Shown: piece by piece, positions 26,801-41,800 of the stretch
Layout of the letters: each line of letters opens with the position of its first letter
How positions within the stretch are numbered: position 1 is the first letter of the stretch
Assembly: GCA_032622095.1 (NCBI GenBank)
Contig: CP136068.1
Span: 124,623,989 to 124,687,988, forward strand
DNA from: Siphonodentalium dalli
Taxonomy: Eukaryota > Mollusca > Scaphopoda > Gadilida > Siphonodentaliidae
Length of the DNA stretch: 64,000 bases
Direction of reading: 5' to 3'
Notes under the pieces: generated by a model
Told to the model about the DNA's origin: nothing
Seen by the model: only the letters and a program-made list of their open reading frames with translations
Databases searched by the model: none
Program-made: the position numbers and the translations under genes

Positions 26801-29800
26801 CACTTGGTCGTGTTTTAACCCATCCAAGACTGGACCTTACTGAATTTTGGCAAAAACTTTGTCACAGTGCATTCTCTTATATATGTGAGTCTCCCATAGG
26901 GAGCCTCACATATATAAGAGAATGTATTGGCCTAACAATATTAATACCTTGACCTTGTAAGCCAGTGCATTCTCTTATATATGTGAGGCTCCCTATGGGA
27001 GACTTGCATATATAAGAGAATGCATTGGCACAGTATCCCTAATGCTGCACCAGCAAAGCTCCCGGCATGAAAGCGTTTATGATAGTTTTATTCTGGTCTC
27101 CTTAAATCACAACAGTAGCCATTCCAATACTTTGAGCTATCTTGCACAACCTGCAATTAGTGTGTCTGTCATTTGCTGAATGAGGTCCCCAGAGGGTGAA
27201 TTTAGTGATGCCATCCTGCACGACAGGCTAGGGTCACCAAATTCACCATCCGGGGACCACTGGGCCTCATCTTCTAGGAATTATCTATAGTCTCAAATTA
27301 ACATTGATTTAGTTACATTTTCCCTTCTGGGAAGTTTCTATATCCCCTATTTTTCAGAAGATAAAATGCATAATCAAGGTGACTAATGGGTTAACATCAC
27401 CAACTTCAAGTGGGAACTTCAATCTGATCATAGGCTTCCCATAGCAGTTGCGGACTAAGCAGAATGAGGTACCCAGAGGGTGAATTTGGTAATGCTAGCC
27501 CACTGTGCGGAATAGCGTCACTGATTTCACACTATGGGGACCTCATTCTGATAATGACATACACACTATTTGCAGGCTTGAACTCTTGCTGTTGCAATAA
27601 TAATGATCCTGTGCCAGTGCATTCCCTTATATATGCGAGTCTCCCGTAGAGAGCCTCGTATATATAAGAAAATGCACTGACACCGTCAAGGTAAATATTG
27701 TTAGGCCAATGTATTCTCTTATATATGCGAGGCTCCCTATAGGAGATCGCATATATAAGCTCGCATATAAAAGAGAATGCATTGGCATAGGATTTTCTCA
27801 AAATTTCTGGAAGCTCCAGTCATGAAAGGGTTAGCACTAAAAAGATCAACTCACCAAAAGAAAGCCATGACATTGAACTGTATCACACTCCAGGAAAATC
27901 CAAAGTCTTTGGAAAGATAAAGCTGAAATAAAACAAATGTACAAACTGGTACAAATGTAAATAAGGCAACAAAAAGTTCATTATCTGTTTCTCCAACACT
28001 TTTGTCAAAATTTAACCCTTTGAGTGCCAGGTCTGATTTTTGTATCAACCCATATACCCTGTGCCAATGCATTCTCTTATATATGCGAGTCGACCATAGG
28101 TCGCCTCGCATATATAAGAGAATGCATTGGCCTAACAATTTTTTTTTTTTTTTTTACAATTTTAATAATTTATTCTTATATTCTTTAACAGACTTATTTT
28201 GTAGGTTTAGGGCCAATGAGATCGGCCCCTGGCACTCAAAGGGTTAATTGTCAGCTCCAAACCACCAATAATAACAATCAATTCCAACTAATAGAAGTGC
28301 AGCAAAATCGGCAAGTCGATGAAATTAAAGAAATTAAAAAAAATGTTGAAATGTTCTATGTCGAAAGGGTTAATAATTCCGTAAAGAAATAATTTTTCCG
28401 TCATCTATATACATGTTGCACATCTCCAATATGTGGGTAACAATACTCTGAAGTTTCAAATATCTATGATCAAAACTGTAGGAGGAGTTGATTACACCAT
28501 GAAGGTAATCTCATACAGAAAATTATAAAAAATGTTTTTCAAGTCGAAAGGCCCATAACTCTGGGAAAAATCATTGGATCAAACTCAAATTCAACCTGTA
28601 TCTTGATATGACTGATCCACATTTGCAATTAAAGGATCCAAACTTGAGATATAATCTGGAAACCGAAAAAGTGAGAAAAATTTCTAAGTAAAAAAAGTTG
28701 AAAAAAAGGGCCATAACTCTCGCAAAAATGGGCGGAGCAAACCCATATATGAACTTGGCCTGTATTTTGGTCTGATAAACTCACCTATGAAATTTGCTTT
28801 TGATCTAATAACCGAAACTAAAGTTATCACCTGGAAACCAATTCCGGACGCACACACAGACGGACGGATGGACAGACGGACGGACAGACACCAGCTATTT
28901 TAATAGTCCCCCGACATTTTTTTTTGGGGGACAAAAATTGAAGGCAGACTGTTTTCTGCTAATTATACAGTAATGCCCTAAATAATCGACTCCTTAACCA
29001 CAGCAGAATTATGGGTAATTTTTCAGGATTTAGTGGGAAATATGGCTTGTTCCGATGAATGGCAACAAGCCATATTTCCGAAAAAATTCTGAAAAGTTAC
29101 CCATAATTCTGCTGTGGTTAAGGAGTCGATTATTTTGGGCATTACTGTACCCTGCATAACAAAGTTATGGGGGTATATAGGAATCAGCTTGTCCACCTGT
29201 CTGTGAATGCAACTTTGTCCGAGCTTATACTCCTAAATGTTTCAGTCAATGTCAATGGTGAACCTGTGATTATGAGGTCTGTTTGACTTTTATTTAAATG
29301 ATGTGACATACATCACTGAATAGTGGTCAATCAATAAAGTACTCAAACCCTCAATATTGAGAAATAAGAACGTCAACTACCTTTACTTCCATACATCTTG
29401 GAAATTCATGAGGACTGTGCTGTGCTGTGCATACCGGGTATCATAACTTGGTTTTGACCATTTGTACAAATTAATCCAGCAGCAGACTGCTCCAAAGAGC
29501 CGAGAGCTTTCCGATGAATGGCAACAAGCCATATTTCCGACTAAATCCTGAAAAGTTACCCATAATTCTGCTTTGGTTAAGAGGTCGATTACTTAGGGCT
29601 TTACTGTATGCTTTGGACTTTCCTATGCATCAGATTTTTATTATCAGATATATGTCGTTTTAATTTTTCATTAACCCTTTACCCAACAAAACGGCCAAAA
29701 ACGCCCAAATAAAGCTTCAACAGCCTAAAATATCTTCGGTCTGTCTTTAAATAACACCATACAAATATGGATATCATTGGAACCGGTTCATTGACCACAT

Positions 29801-32800
29801 TGTGATGGCTACAGTTATGCCCTGTGCCAATGCATTCTCTTATATATGCGAGTCGACCATAGGTCGCCTCGCATATATAAGAGATTGCATTGGCCTAAAA
29901 AAAATCTTTTTTACCATTTTTTGTTACATTCTTTAATAATTTTATAATTTTTTGTTACATTTTTTAACAATTTTTATAATATTTTTCTACATTCTTTGAC
30001 AATTTTATCATTTTTAATGTGTTAAGCCAATGCATTCTCTTATATATGCGAGGCGACCTATGGTCGACTCGCATATATAAGAGAATGCATTGGCACAGGG
30101 CCGTTCTGTTGGGAAAAGAGTTAACCCTTTCTATACTAAATCTCATTGACGAGTAGTTCCTTAGGAAATGTTCTGATAATAATATGTCGTTACTTGAATT
30201 TATTATTTGAACATATCCCACCAATGAATATGAATCATTCTGCTCTTGTATTATCTGTTTGTATGTCTGTCGTCTGCTGTTATTACCTGAACACCCATCC
30301 AAATGAATAATACTTTTATAACCGAATGGGTTAAACACTTACCCTTTTCTCCGATTGATTGGGATCCATGGCCGCAACAAATTCTGATTTTGATGGGTGG
30401 AATGCAACAATTCGTGGAGAGAATGACATAGCATGTGCTTCAAATGTTTGACAGTAATCTCTTGTAGTGAATGTGTAGTTATGCACAATGTCCGTAAAAA
30501 TAAACTGAAAAATAGAAAATTAATGTGTAGTTATGCACAATAGCCATGAAAATAAACTGTAAAGTAGAAAATGATTGCGTAGTTATGCACAATGCCTGCG
30601 AAAATAAACTGTAATATGGAAAATGAATGTGTAGTTATGCACAATGTCCCTGAAAACAAACTGTAAAATAGAAAATGAATGTATAGTTAAGCACAATATC
30701 CGTGAAAATAAACTGAAGGAAGATAACGATATGATCAATAATTCACCGGTAAGTTGAGATGTTTCATGAGGAGTTAATTACATTGTTAAGATACCCAACG
30801 TAGTATGGATATCCATTTTTTTTATAAAATATTAGTGGAACACAACAGTTTGACACCATATCATATTAAACACTACTGATTTCTGCTATTATAACTTCCC
30901 TGCCCCGCTCTATGAATCAATGATGATTCAATGGTTTTAAAATAAATCAATTATCTTAGATTTCCCTTTAAACACTACTGATTTCTGCTATTAGCTTTCG
31001 CTAAAAGGTCAAACTTGCTATACATAACTACATGTACCATATAAGAAAAATTTAACATAGTGGATGACACTCTTTACTATTTCCAACTTACATGGCTGTT
31101 CCAAACTGGATTGTCATAGAACATATCAAGTAGAGCTGGAGAGCGCTTGGCATCAATTAATTTGAACTTTGTACTGATGTCATCATATGTTTTGCCATAA
31201 TCCTTTGACAGCATGACCTTGCTTGTATTTTTACTTTTTGGATCTTCTGCACTGTCGTGAGCAAGTGCTATAATAACGTCACTGCCTTCTCCTGCCCAAT
31301 GTACCAGCAGAATCTTGTGTATGTCATTGAGTGGCACCTGTAAAGTAATATAATACATAATATGATATACATGTATAAGAAAAGGCTGCTGGGCCACAGA
31401 TATACATGTATGTACCCTGAATAAGGTGGCTGTTTGAACTGATGGCTTTTTTTAGAAATGAATTTTTTTTTGTGGGAACAATAATGAAAGTGTCAATGAC
31501 ACTGTAGCTCAACTTGGAAAGGGAATAATTTCATGTGTTACAGTCAATAAAGTGATCAGTCATGATGATCCGACAAAAGAAACCGACCTGTAGCCTGTGT
31601 CAAAGGATTTAGTAATACAATGAGTAAAATCCAAGATGGCTACCGGCAGCCATGTTTTATGGCTGAATGACCCCAAAATGACTCATTCCCATCAACATGT
31701 CAATATTAACTTCCACAACAAATTTCATGATGATCAGACAAACAGTATGGCCTGTAGCCTACATGTATGTATGCTAATGGATTGAATTTTGAAATCCAAG
31801 ATGGCCACTGGCAGCCATATTTTGTGCCGAATGACCCCAAAATGACTCTTTCCCATCTACATGTCAAAAGCCATGACAAATTTAATAATGATACGACCAA
31901 AGGTACGACCTGTAGCCTGTGCTAAAGGATTTAGTCATGCAAAAAGTAAAATCCAAGATGGCTGCTGGTGGCCATGTTTTTTGGCCGAATGACCCCAAAA
32001 TGACTCGTTCCCATTTACATCTCATTGTTAACATCTGTGAGAAATTTCATGATGATCCGACTAAAGGTACGACCTGTAGCCCGTGCCAAAGGATTTAGTC
32101 ATGCAAAGAGTAAAATCCAAGATGGCTGCTGGCTGCCATGTATTTTTGCCGAATGACCCCAAAATGACTCGTTCCCATCTACATGTCAATAGCCATGACA
32201 AATTTCATGATGATACGACCAAAGGACGACCTGTATCCCGTGCCAAAGGATTTAGTCATGCAAAGAGTAAAATCCAAGATGGCTGCTGGCGGCAATGTTT
32301 TTTGGGCGAACGACCCCAAAATTACTCCTACCATCTACATGTCAATATTAACATCCATGACAAATTTCATGATGATCAGAAGAACAGTATGACCTGTTGC
32401 CCATGCTAATGGATTGAATTTTGAAATCCAAGATGGCCACTAGTGGCCATATTTTTTTCCCCAATGACCCCAAAATGACTCGTTCCCATCTAAATGTCAA
32501 TGTCAACAGCTACCTGTATGACAAATTTCATAATGATCTGACCAAAGGTACGACCTGTAGCCTGTATTGTTGATGCCTCACACATGCACACACACACACG
32601 GACGGATACCAAGCCATGGCAATAGCTCAAACTTTACAAAGTAAAGTTGAGCTAATAAAACTGGGAATAAGACTTTTCTTCCAACTATATATGTTGTTAA
32701 CAGACCTACCGGTAGTTTTATTTAATTAGACACCAGAATAATCAGTAAATTCCAAGTCTATGAAGTATCATACAAAACCAAAATAATCGGAAATTCTAAG

Positions 32801-35800
32801 TAAAAAAGGGTCATAACTCCAGTAAAATTGGGCGGACCAAACCCAAATTAAAACTTTACCTGTATTTTTCATCCATATGCAAAATTTGAAAACAATCAGA
32901 TAACTATAACTAAAGTTATCATCCAGAAACCATCTGGGATAGACACCAGTTATTTCTATAGTCGACAAGGACATTAACCCTTTACCCAACAGAAGGGCCC
33001 TGTGCCAATGCATTCTCTTATATATGCGAGTCGACCATAGGTCGCCTCGCATATATAAGAGAATGCATTGGCTTAACACATTAAAAATTATAAAATTGTT
33101 AAAGAATGTAAGAAAAAATGGTAAAAAGTGTTAAAAAAAGATTTTTTTTTAGGCCAATGCATTCTCTTACATGTATATATGCGAGGCGACCTATGGTCGA
33201 CTCGCATATATAAGAGAATGCATTGGCACAGGGCATAACTGTAACTATCACAATGTGGTCAAGGAGCCGGTTCCAATGATATCCATATTTGTATGGTTTT
33301 ATTGAGACAGACCGGAGATATTTTAGGCTGTTGAAGCTTTATTTGGCCGGTTTTGGCCGGTTTGTTGGGTAAAGGGTTAACACTGGTAAAATTGGGTGGA
33401 CCTCTCCCATATTTGGACTTGACCTGTAATATCATGTCAGTAATTCATATAACAAATTTAACCGAAACTAAAGATAATCATCTGGACACCAAATAATTGG
33501 CAAAATGAAATCCAATATGGCTGCTGGATGCCTTGTTTTTTTAATGATTTTCGGAAAAAATTGATAGCTTCCATCTAGAAAAGAGGTCACCCCGAAGATC
33601 GGTATTAAGTTTGATGACAATCGGATGAGAGATGTGACCTTGTAGGGTGTCCTAAAGGAAATTGTTGGTGGACAGATGGATGCATGCATACACGAATGAT
33701 AGATGCCAATCCATGGCAATAGCTCAAACTTGTTGACCTAACTAGCAGTGATTGGTACCCCTTACAGAAGCAACACGTCCCCACATAATTCAAATTCAAG
33801 GTTAGCAAATGGTTTAGCTTATATATATAGCTACTAAGAGTTGCTAACTCCCAAAGGCTGTCATAAATTACATGTAGACCCTGCAAATATTCGATATTCA
33901 TTTTGTTATTCATTTGGACATCGACATTCAATTCAAATTTGATTGGACTTTGAAACAACGAATAGTAATTTTGAATACTTCAAATCAGTCAATGCGAATG
34001 TAATGCATTTATCGCTGATATTTTAACATTCACAACTACTGCGAAGTATAAGAAGTAGATATCCACTCGTAAGTAATCCCTCAAAATATGTCGTTTTAAC
34101 CCTTTACCCAACAAACCGGCCAAATAAAGCTTCAACAGCCTAAAATATCTTCGGTCTGTCTCAATAGAACCATACAAATATGGATATCATTGGAACCGGC
34201 TCCTTGACCACATTGTGATGGTTACAGTTATGCCCTGTGCCAATGCATTCTCTTATATATGTGAGTCGACCATAGCAAAAAAAATCTTTTTTTAACACTT
34301 TTTACCAATTTTTCTTACATTCTTTAACAATTTTATAATTTTTAATGTGTTAAGCCAATGCATTCTCTTATATATGCGAGGCGACCTATGGTCGACTCGC
34401 ATATATAAGAGAATGCATTGGCACAGGGCCGTTCTGTTGGGTAAAGGGTTAAGTTAACTTTAACTGTTCAAACCCTTTTGTTTCATGAACATGAATATAA
34501 CAGTTTATAATTTAGTGCAAGGACAATAAATTAGAGACGGAAAGATACTTAACATTTCTGTTGAACAGTACATCATGTGATTGATTGTTCATACATGCTA
34601 TTAGATGTACAATTGTATTATCTTTTCTCGTTATTTGATTGTGTTTGCTCAGTGCTGTCTTGCAGTGGCAGTTACCCTGCTGGACAAAACAAGTGTCCAC
34701 TTAACCGCGGTGCGGTTAGCGTTGCCACCGCGGCCGAAATGCAACTACACTGCGGCTCCACCGGTTAACAACAGTTGGGCTGCGGTGTACTTGCCATTCG
34801 GCCATGGTGTAGTTGCCGCTGTGTACGTTCATTAAACTGAAAAAAGATGATACAAACCCGAAATCTAACCATGATGTACATGCCATTCGGCCGCGTTGTA
34901 GTTGCCTTTCGGCCATGGTGTACTTGCCGCTCGGCTGCAGTGTACTTGCCGTTCGGCCGCGGTGCTCAACTGCAGTTACAAACCGAACGGCAAATACACC
35001 GCGGTGCCAATGGACACTTGTTTTGTCCAGCGGGGTACATGTATAATGTTGTTTGTGACAGAGCAGGTAAAATCCCTTCAATAAAATGCCTGTTGTTGTG
35101 ATAGCGCAAAACTGCATCTCCTATTCCGCATTTTGAATCAATAAAGTGTGAAATTCCCCATTAGTGATCTCATTCAATTCCGGAAGTTTTTTATTTACAG
35201 CGCACGAAAATTTACAAAATGGTATTTTCCAAATTGTTATATTTTGAAGAAATTATGTCTTTAATTTTCGATCTAGGCACCATTCACACGTGTGTTATTT
35301 AATAGTCATAGATAATTTTGACATACAGACGAAAACAGGAAACATCTTTATCAGATAATTTTGGCGACTAAAATTACGAAATATTCGATTCGATATCCGA
35401 TTCATTTTCAAATTTTTGAGAGCTATTCGATTTGAAATTGGGTTCGATCAAAAACCCACTATTCTCAGGGGCCTATCAAAAATCAACATATTTCAAGCAA
35501 TAAATGATACATAATGACCAGAAGTTACAATGGATACTATAGTATATTTTATCTCACGTGACTATCTAAGCCTTATCCGCGCTTGTGATTGGCTGCTTGA
35601 CATTCACTATTATCGATAGTGAACGACACTATAGTGGGCCTCCTAATTTTAGCACACCCACTATCGCTTGGAAAATCCAGAAATCTATTTTAGCATACCC
35701 ACTATTCTGCTAGGTAATTTGAAAGTCATCTCCGCATCGCTGCAAAAGTTCAACATGTTTTTGTCCGAAATGTCTTTGTAATCGACAACTAGAGCACAGT

Positions 35801-38800
35801 AAATGATCGTAAGCAATTTCTTTATGTTATTTGTGATGTTTTACACATGTTTGATGTTGGCGATTTATCATGTTCCTTTCTCCGCTGATCACAATATGGC
35901 TTCGATATTTTTGTCTATTTCCTTAGTTCGCGCTACAAATTTTTCTAAACAAATCCTCAGTTTGTTTTCTGTAAAAAAAAGGATTACTTTCAACTGACAT
36001 CTTTTTTTAACAACAACACCGACGTTCGCTTTCCATTACAAGTCAAAATGGCAAAAATAATTCATGAGGAAGAAAATTTAAGATTTGCCCAATTAGAAGG
36101 CGGGCAATTTATTGAAGAAAATTTGGCAAGCAAAAAAAAAAAAATTATAATTCTGCAATGAAAAGGGAATACATTGGAACATAGATGATTAAGAATTGTT
36201 TGACATTATGGGTCCTGGGACATAATGAAGAACGTTAGATAAAATATAATAAATATTGCACGGCTTGTCGGTACCTATGCCAAAATAGTGGTCCTCGGTG
36301 GAGGAATAGTCCCCTCGCCTCCGGGACTATTTCTCCCATCGGACCACTATATTGGCATAGTAACCTGCAAGCCGTGCACTATTTATATAATACATACTTG
36401 AAAGAGGGAAACGAAGTAAAACAACGATGCAGCTCAGCAGACCAGTTAATGCTGAATAAGCATCAAGTTACCGATTACACGTCTCTTGCAACTTGATGTT
36501 ACTGAGTGGAACTATACATTGACAATTTATTAAGGAATAATATCTGTTTCCAAAGGTAATTACAGTAATGCCCAAAGTATATGACCCTCACCGAGAGCTT
36601 TTCGATGAATGGCAGCAAGCCATATTTCCAACTAAATCCTGAAAAATTTCCCATAATTCTGCTGTGGTTTAGGGGTTGACATGAATTTAGGACATTACTG
36701 TGCATAAAGTACATGTAGCTTAACACTTTGAGTGCCAGCTATGAGTTATCTCAGTTATATTCCAGGGTGCCACTACAAGTTATATCGTACTTTATAAGGG
36801 GTTTAGATGTTCTGCTGCAGAAATTTAAGAAATTGAGTTCCACACGTAAACATGATTTCAACCATCTTAGGAAGCTCAAATATATATGTGATGTGAGTGA
36901 TGCCACTGCATCTCTGTAATAAAGTGATGGTAATTGAGGCCGAAACTGCCCGAAAGTATGGTTATACTGACGCATTGGCCTCTAATTGTGCCGGCTGAAT
37001 TGGCATTTTATGATAAGACGTGACATTTTATGATATTAAAGATCCACAAAAGCCCCTAACATTCTGCACTCCAGAATAACGAGTTAGTTCATGTACTTGA
37101 ATAGTAGACATCAATTTTGAAGTAGCATGATACCACATGTAAGCTTGTGTTCGTCAAAATTTTGGTGATGGTGGTTATATGGTGCAATCTACCTATTTAA
37201 TACTTAATATAAAAATTAAAATGGAATGTTACACTATAGGGTTCGGGCACTCAACGTGTTAGTCAACCTGCATGTACCAAATCACTTTTAAATTGCAAAA
37301 TGATTAGCTTATATAAGTAAACCAAGATCATCACTTATAATTACCGGTACGGTACCGTATATATCCAAGAAAGTGAAAATAACAACTTGAAAGTGTATTT
37401 TGAGTTGGAAATAGCATTAAATATTGTGAACTTCACAGAGGCATTGCCGCAACATCATGTGTTGTTTATCTTTTGGACTAATTATGACTGATCGGTGATG
37501 TTGATGCAAACAATACTGTTTACACAGCAGCAAAATCTCATTATTGGAGTATTATTAATAATATATTTATTAAAGGGGGACTATGCCCTAAATCTGGTCA
37601 TTTATGGCACCATTTCCTTTCATACTCCAGTCATAAATTCATTTTCATTATAATTGCCATGTTGTTTGCATCGTTCATTGAGCACATGAACATGATAAGT
37701 GTATTTTGCACTCATCCATGGCTCAACACATCAAGAAACAGGACTTCAATTGTGCCCCATATTAGCATGCCTATAATTAACCATAACAATATCGCTCATC
37801 TAATAATATATACTGGTTTTAAACTACTAAGTATAAAAGCTACATGTACTGTGTTTTATAGCCCATTGAAATTGGAAGTCATGGTGTAAATTCATTACTT
37901 CTGAAGCTTTTAGCCACCTGGACGTGCTGTCGATAAAGACCAGGTGTTTTTTACATCATAAATCATTAAATGCACATATCACGTGATGATCATATTTGTA
38001 AGTTTATGTTCTTCCGTTCATTGATCAAACAACAATGCAGTTCTTTGGGTCCCTGTTTAATACTAAGATCAATATATGTGATCAAAGATCAATTTGATCG
38101 GGGATCGTTACCTGGTCAGGGTATTCTGACAAAAATCAGAATTCAGTCAGATACCAAGTTTGTCAGGCTGAAAGTCTCATTCGAAATCACTGAATAAAGA
38201 TCCGATTGCAAAATACTGACTGACCTTAAAAGTTCCCCCCATTACAACATTTGTCCAGGTACATGTATGTGGTCGTGGGTGCAGTATGCTGTTTGATCGG
38301 GCATGGACATTAATGGCTGACTCGTGAACACATTAAAAAACGCTACTTGAGTCACCACAGGTTTATAAAGTTACTCGGTCGTGGTAACACCTGGATCAGT
38401 GCGTCTATAACCATAATTGGTTACCCCACTGAAATATCTACATATGCAAAATGGTATCTGGAGAAGTCTGCCACAGAGAAGTCGGCCCCAAGAGAAGTCG
38501 GCCCGGGTAAATTAAAGATTGCTCAAGAGAAGTCGGCCCCATTATTTTGGAATGCCTGTTAACGCCTGTGGCACAAACAGGTGTTTATATAGTTTATGGT
38601 TGTGGCGTGTACATTACGCAAATGTGACCAGCATTTCGCTACATGGTGCCAAAAGAGATTATATCACCTTGTAGCATGAATTCCATTTTCTGTGACCATG
38701 TTTTCACCACGTGGTGTCAAAGGGGATCGATTATACCGTATCACCTTGTAGCATTCCATTTGCTTATCACACACTGTCATGCCTTTTCACAGATATGTCG

Positions 38801-41800
38801 ACATGGTTTGTTAAAGGCGAATTTAAGACACAGGAAATATACTGTTACATCGATGTTTGCCAATTAGAAAAATAAACTGATATCTGTTTCTGTTTACAGC
38901 GGACCAAATCTGGAATATCTGGCCTTCTGTGCTCGTGGTTTGCGTTCTTTGAATGCGTTTTAACTTTCCTTCCTTGACCAGCTGGTGTTGGAATTTGGAC
39001 TAGTGATGAGTCTCTATGTAGTAAAAATGATCAGGTTGTACATTGTTGTACATAGGAACATTGATAAATGTTGTGGGAAATGATTAAACTAGAAGTAAGA
39101 GGTAAAACAATTGCATTTAGTTCATACAAAAAAAAAACAGAAAATGAGAAACAAACCAAACTTGAATCACAAATTTTCGAAAACCAAAACTTATATGATG
39201 AAACAATGGATATAAAATATAAAACATTAGCAGAAAACTTAGAAGAAGAGCTATACAAAATAAGACAGATACAAATCAGAGGTCTGTCAATCAGAGCAAA
39301 AGTTAAATGGCATGCAGAAGGGGAAAAAAACACAAAATACTTTGCTTACCTCTAAAATAGGAATTATACAGAAAAACTCATTCCAAAAATTATAAGAGAA
39401 GATAATAGTTCAACGACTGACCTGAAGGAAATATTAGAAGATCAGAGAAAATTTTACCAAACTTTATGAAGATCAGAGAAAATTTTACCAAACTTTATAT
39501 CACTCTAGTGATGATTTAAATAGCAAGGATAACCTGTACAGTAAGTTTTTAGACCGAAATAATCCTTTTCTGGGAAAAAAAACAAACGAAGAAACTATAT
39601 GTTGTGAAGGGCTTATTACACACCATGAACTACTTTCAACATTAAAAACTCAAAAAAAGCAAAAATCACCAGGATTAGACGGGTTTACCACCGAGTTCTA
39701 TAAATTTTTATGGAATGATATTTCAACCCCATTATTAAACTCTATTAATGAAGCATACAGAAGAGGCTCAATGTCAATAACACAGAGACAAGGTATGATA
39801 ACATGCCTGCCAAAACCAGGAAAAGACAGAAAATTTATTAAAAATTTACGCCCGATTGCACTACTAAATGTAGACTACAAGTTAACATCGGCCGTTATTG
39901 CAAATAGAATAAAAACACAAATCGGTTCCATGATTAGTGATACACAAAAGGGATTTCTCAAAGGCCGTCTCATCGGAGAATGTACAAGACTAACATACAA
40001 CTTGTTATTAGAAAGTAAGGAATAGGATATTCCTGGTTGATGCTTCTATTAGACTACATGTATGAAAAAGCATTTGACACTATAAACTGGAATTTTATCC
40101 AAAAAAACATTAAAATTTTTTGGATTTGTGAATCTCTCATAAAATGGGTATCAACATTATATAAAGACGCTAATAGCTTTATTATTAATAATGGTAATTT
40201 GTCACAAAATTTCAATATAGAGAGACGAGTTAGGCAGGGAAACCCGCTTTCCCCCTACCTCTTTATCCTCTGTACAAAAACATTCTCAGCCACATTGAAA
40301 TATGATAATGACATCATGGGTATCTCAATTAATGATAGAGAATATAAAATAAGTCAAAATGCGGATGATTCCATACTCTGGCTTGATGGGACACAATCAT
40401 CCCTCAATCAGGCAATAGCCCTTATGAAAGACTTTGAAACTTTATCAGGACTAAAACCAAATTTTGAAAAAACAGAAGCGGTGTGGTTTGGAGCTCGACA
40501 TGGTTGTACTCGAATATTAGAAACTAATATTAATCTTAAATGGAACATTAGAGGAAAATTTAAAACATTGGGGATTCTGTTTGATTTACAAGATCCCTCA
40601 CTAGTACTGGAAAATTGGGGGAAAAAAAAGAAGAAAGTATGGAGAATACTCTAAAGCATTGTGCTCTCAGGACACTGTCTCATATAGGCAAAGTAACTGT
40701 CATAAAAATGTTAGTATTACCTATTATTATCCAAATATTAACAGTATTGCCTACCCCACCAAATAAATTCCTCAACGAAATGCAGGCCTTGCAATTCCAT
40801 TTCTTTTGGAATGGGAAACGAGATAGAATAAAAAGAGAAACATTATTTAAGAAAAAAGAAAAAGGTAGACTAGAATTTCCGGATATTAATTGCTTTTCTA
40901 AATCTCTAAAAGTGAGTTGGCTCAAAAAACTACTAGACCCGCTTAACTTCTCTGAATGGAAACTGATACTTTTAGGAAAATTGCAAAAATATGGTGGATT
41001 ATGAATGTTATATTTGAATAAACACAGCCTGAAAAAAATAGCAGTGTTTTTAACCATTTTTGGACGGACACGATATTAGCCTATGCAGATTTAGTTAAGG
41101 AACCTTCATCAGTCGAGGACTATAAAAGTCAACCAATCTTCTATAATATGCTTTTTAAAATAGAACGAAAACCTATATACTATCGTGCTTGGATGGACAA
41201 ACAGATAATCTTTAATAAAGACATCCTGAATGACGATGGGTCCTTCATGAATGTCAAAGAATTATCGAAAAAATATGGACTAAGAGTGAACGTCTTGACT
41301 CTCCAAAGTCTGCTTTCATCTATTCCTGTAGAATGGAGGAAAAAAATACAATCTACAGTTAATAATTCAAATGAATTGGTAGAAACTAAATTAATACAGA
41401 ACATTATCAATGAAGAGAGACTAAACAAATTCCTGTACTGGATTTATGTTGCTAATAGCTCACCTAACGCAGTTGCTGAAACTGGCTGGTGTCACAGACT
41501 AAGTCTTGACATTGATGATCTCAATTGGGAATATATATACACACTACCATTTAAAATAACAAAAAACACAAAATTGCAATCCTTTCAAATTTCAAATTAT
41601 CCATAATACATTAGTAACAAATATATTCCTAGAAAAATCTAGAATTAAGACCTCAAATAAATGCACTTTCTGCCAAATCGAAAGAGAAAATAGTAAACAT
41701 CTATTAGTAACATGTGCAAAAGTAAAACCAATATGGGATTTTATCTCAGGTTACCTTATCACTCACTGTAACATGGGCAGCCCCTTAAAAGTTGACCAGA

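Larger units (their letters stand above)
33875..35475. mobile_element. Probable hAT-like element with two nested MITEs
   Basis: Left TAGACCCTGCAAATATTCG, right ATAGTGGGTTTTTGATCGAA-type text ending TCTCAGGGGCCTA. Subterminal ATTCGAT-rich zones resemble 11702-12577. A family A MITE (34096-34452) and a GC-rich MITE (34673-35037) lie inside. No clear duplication at the ends. Confidence 0.5.

Noticed and set aside
40680-41057. 125-codon minus-strand open frame
   Set aside because: Antisense shadow of the LINE reverse-transcriptase region.
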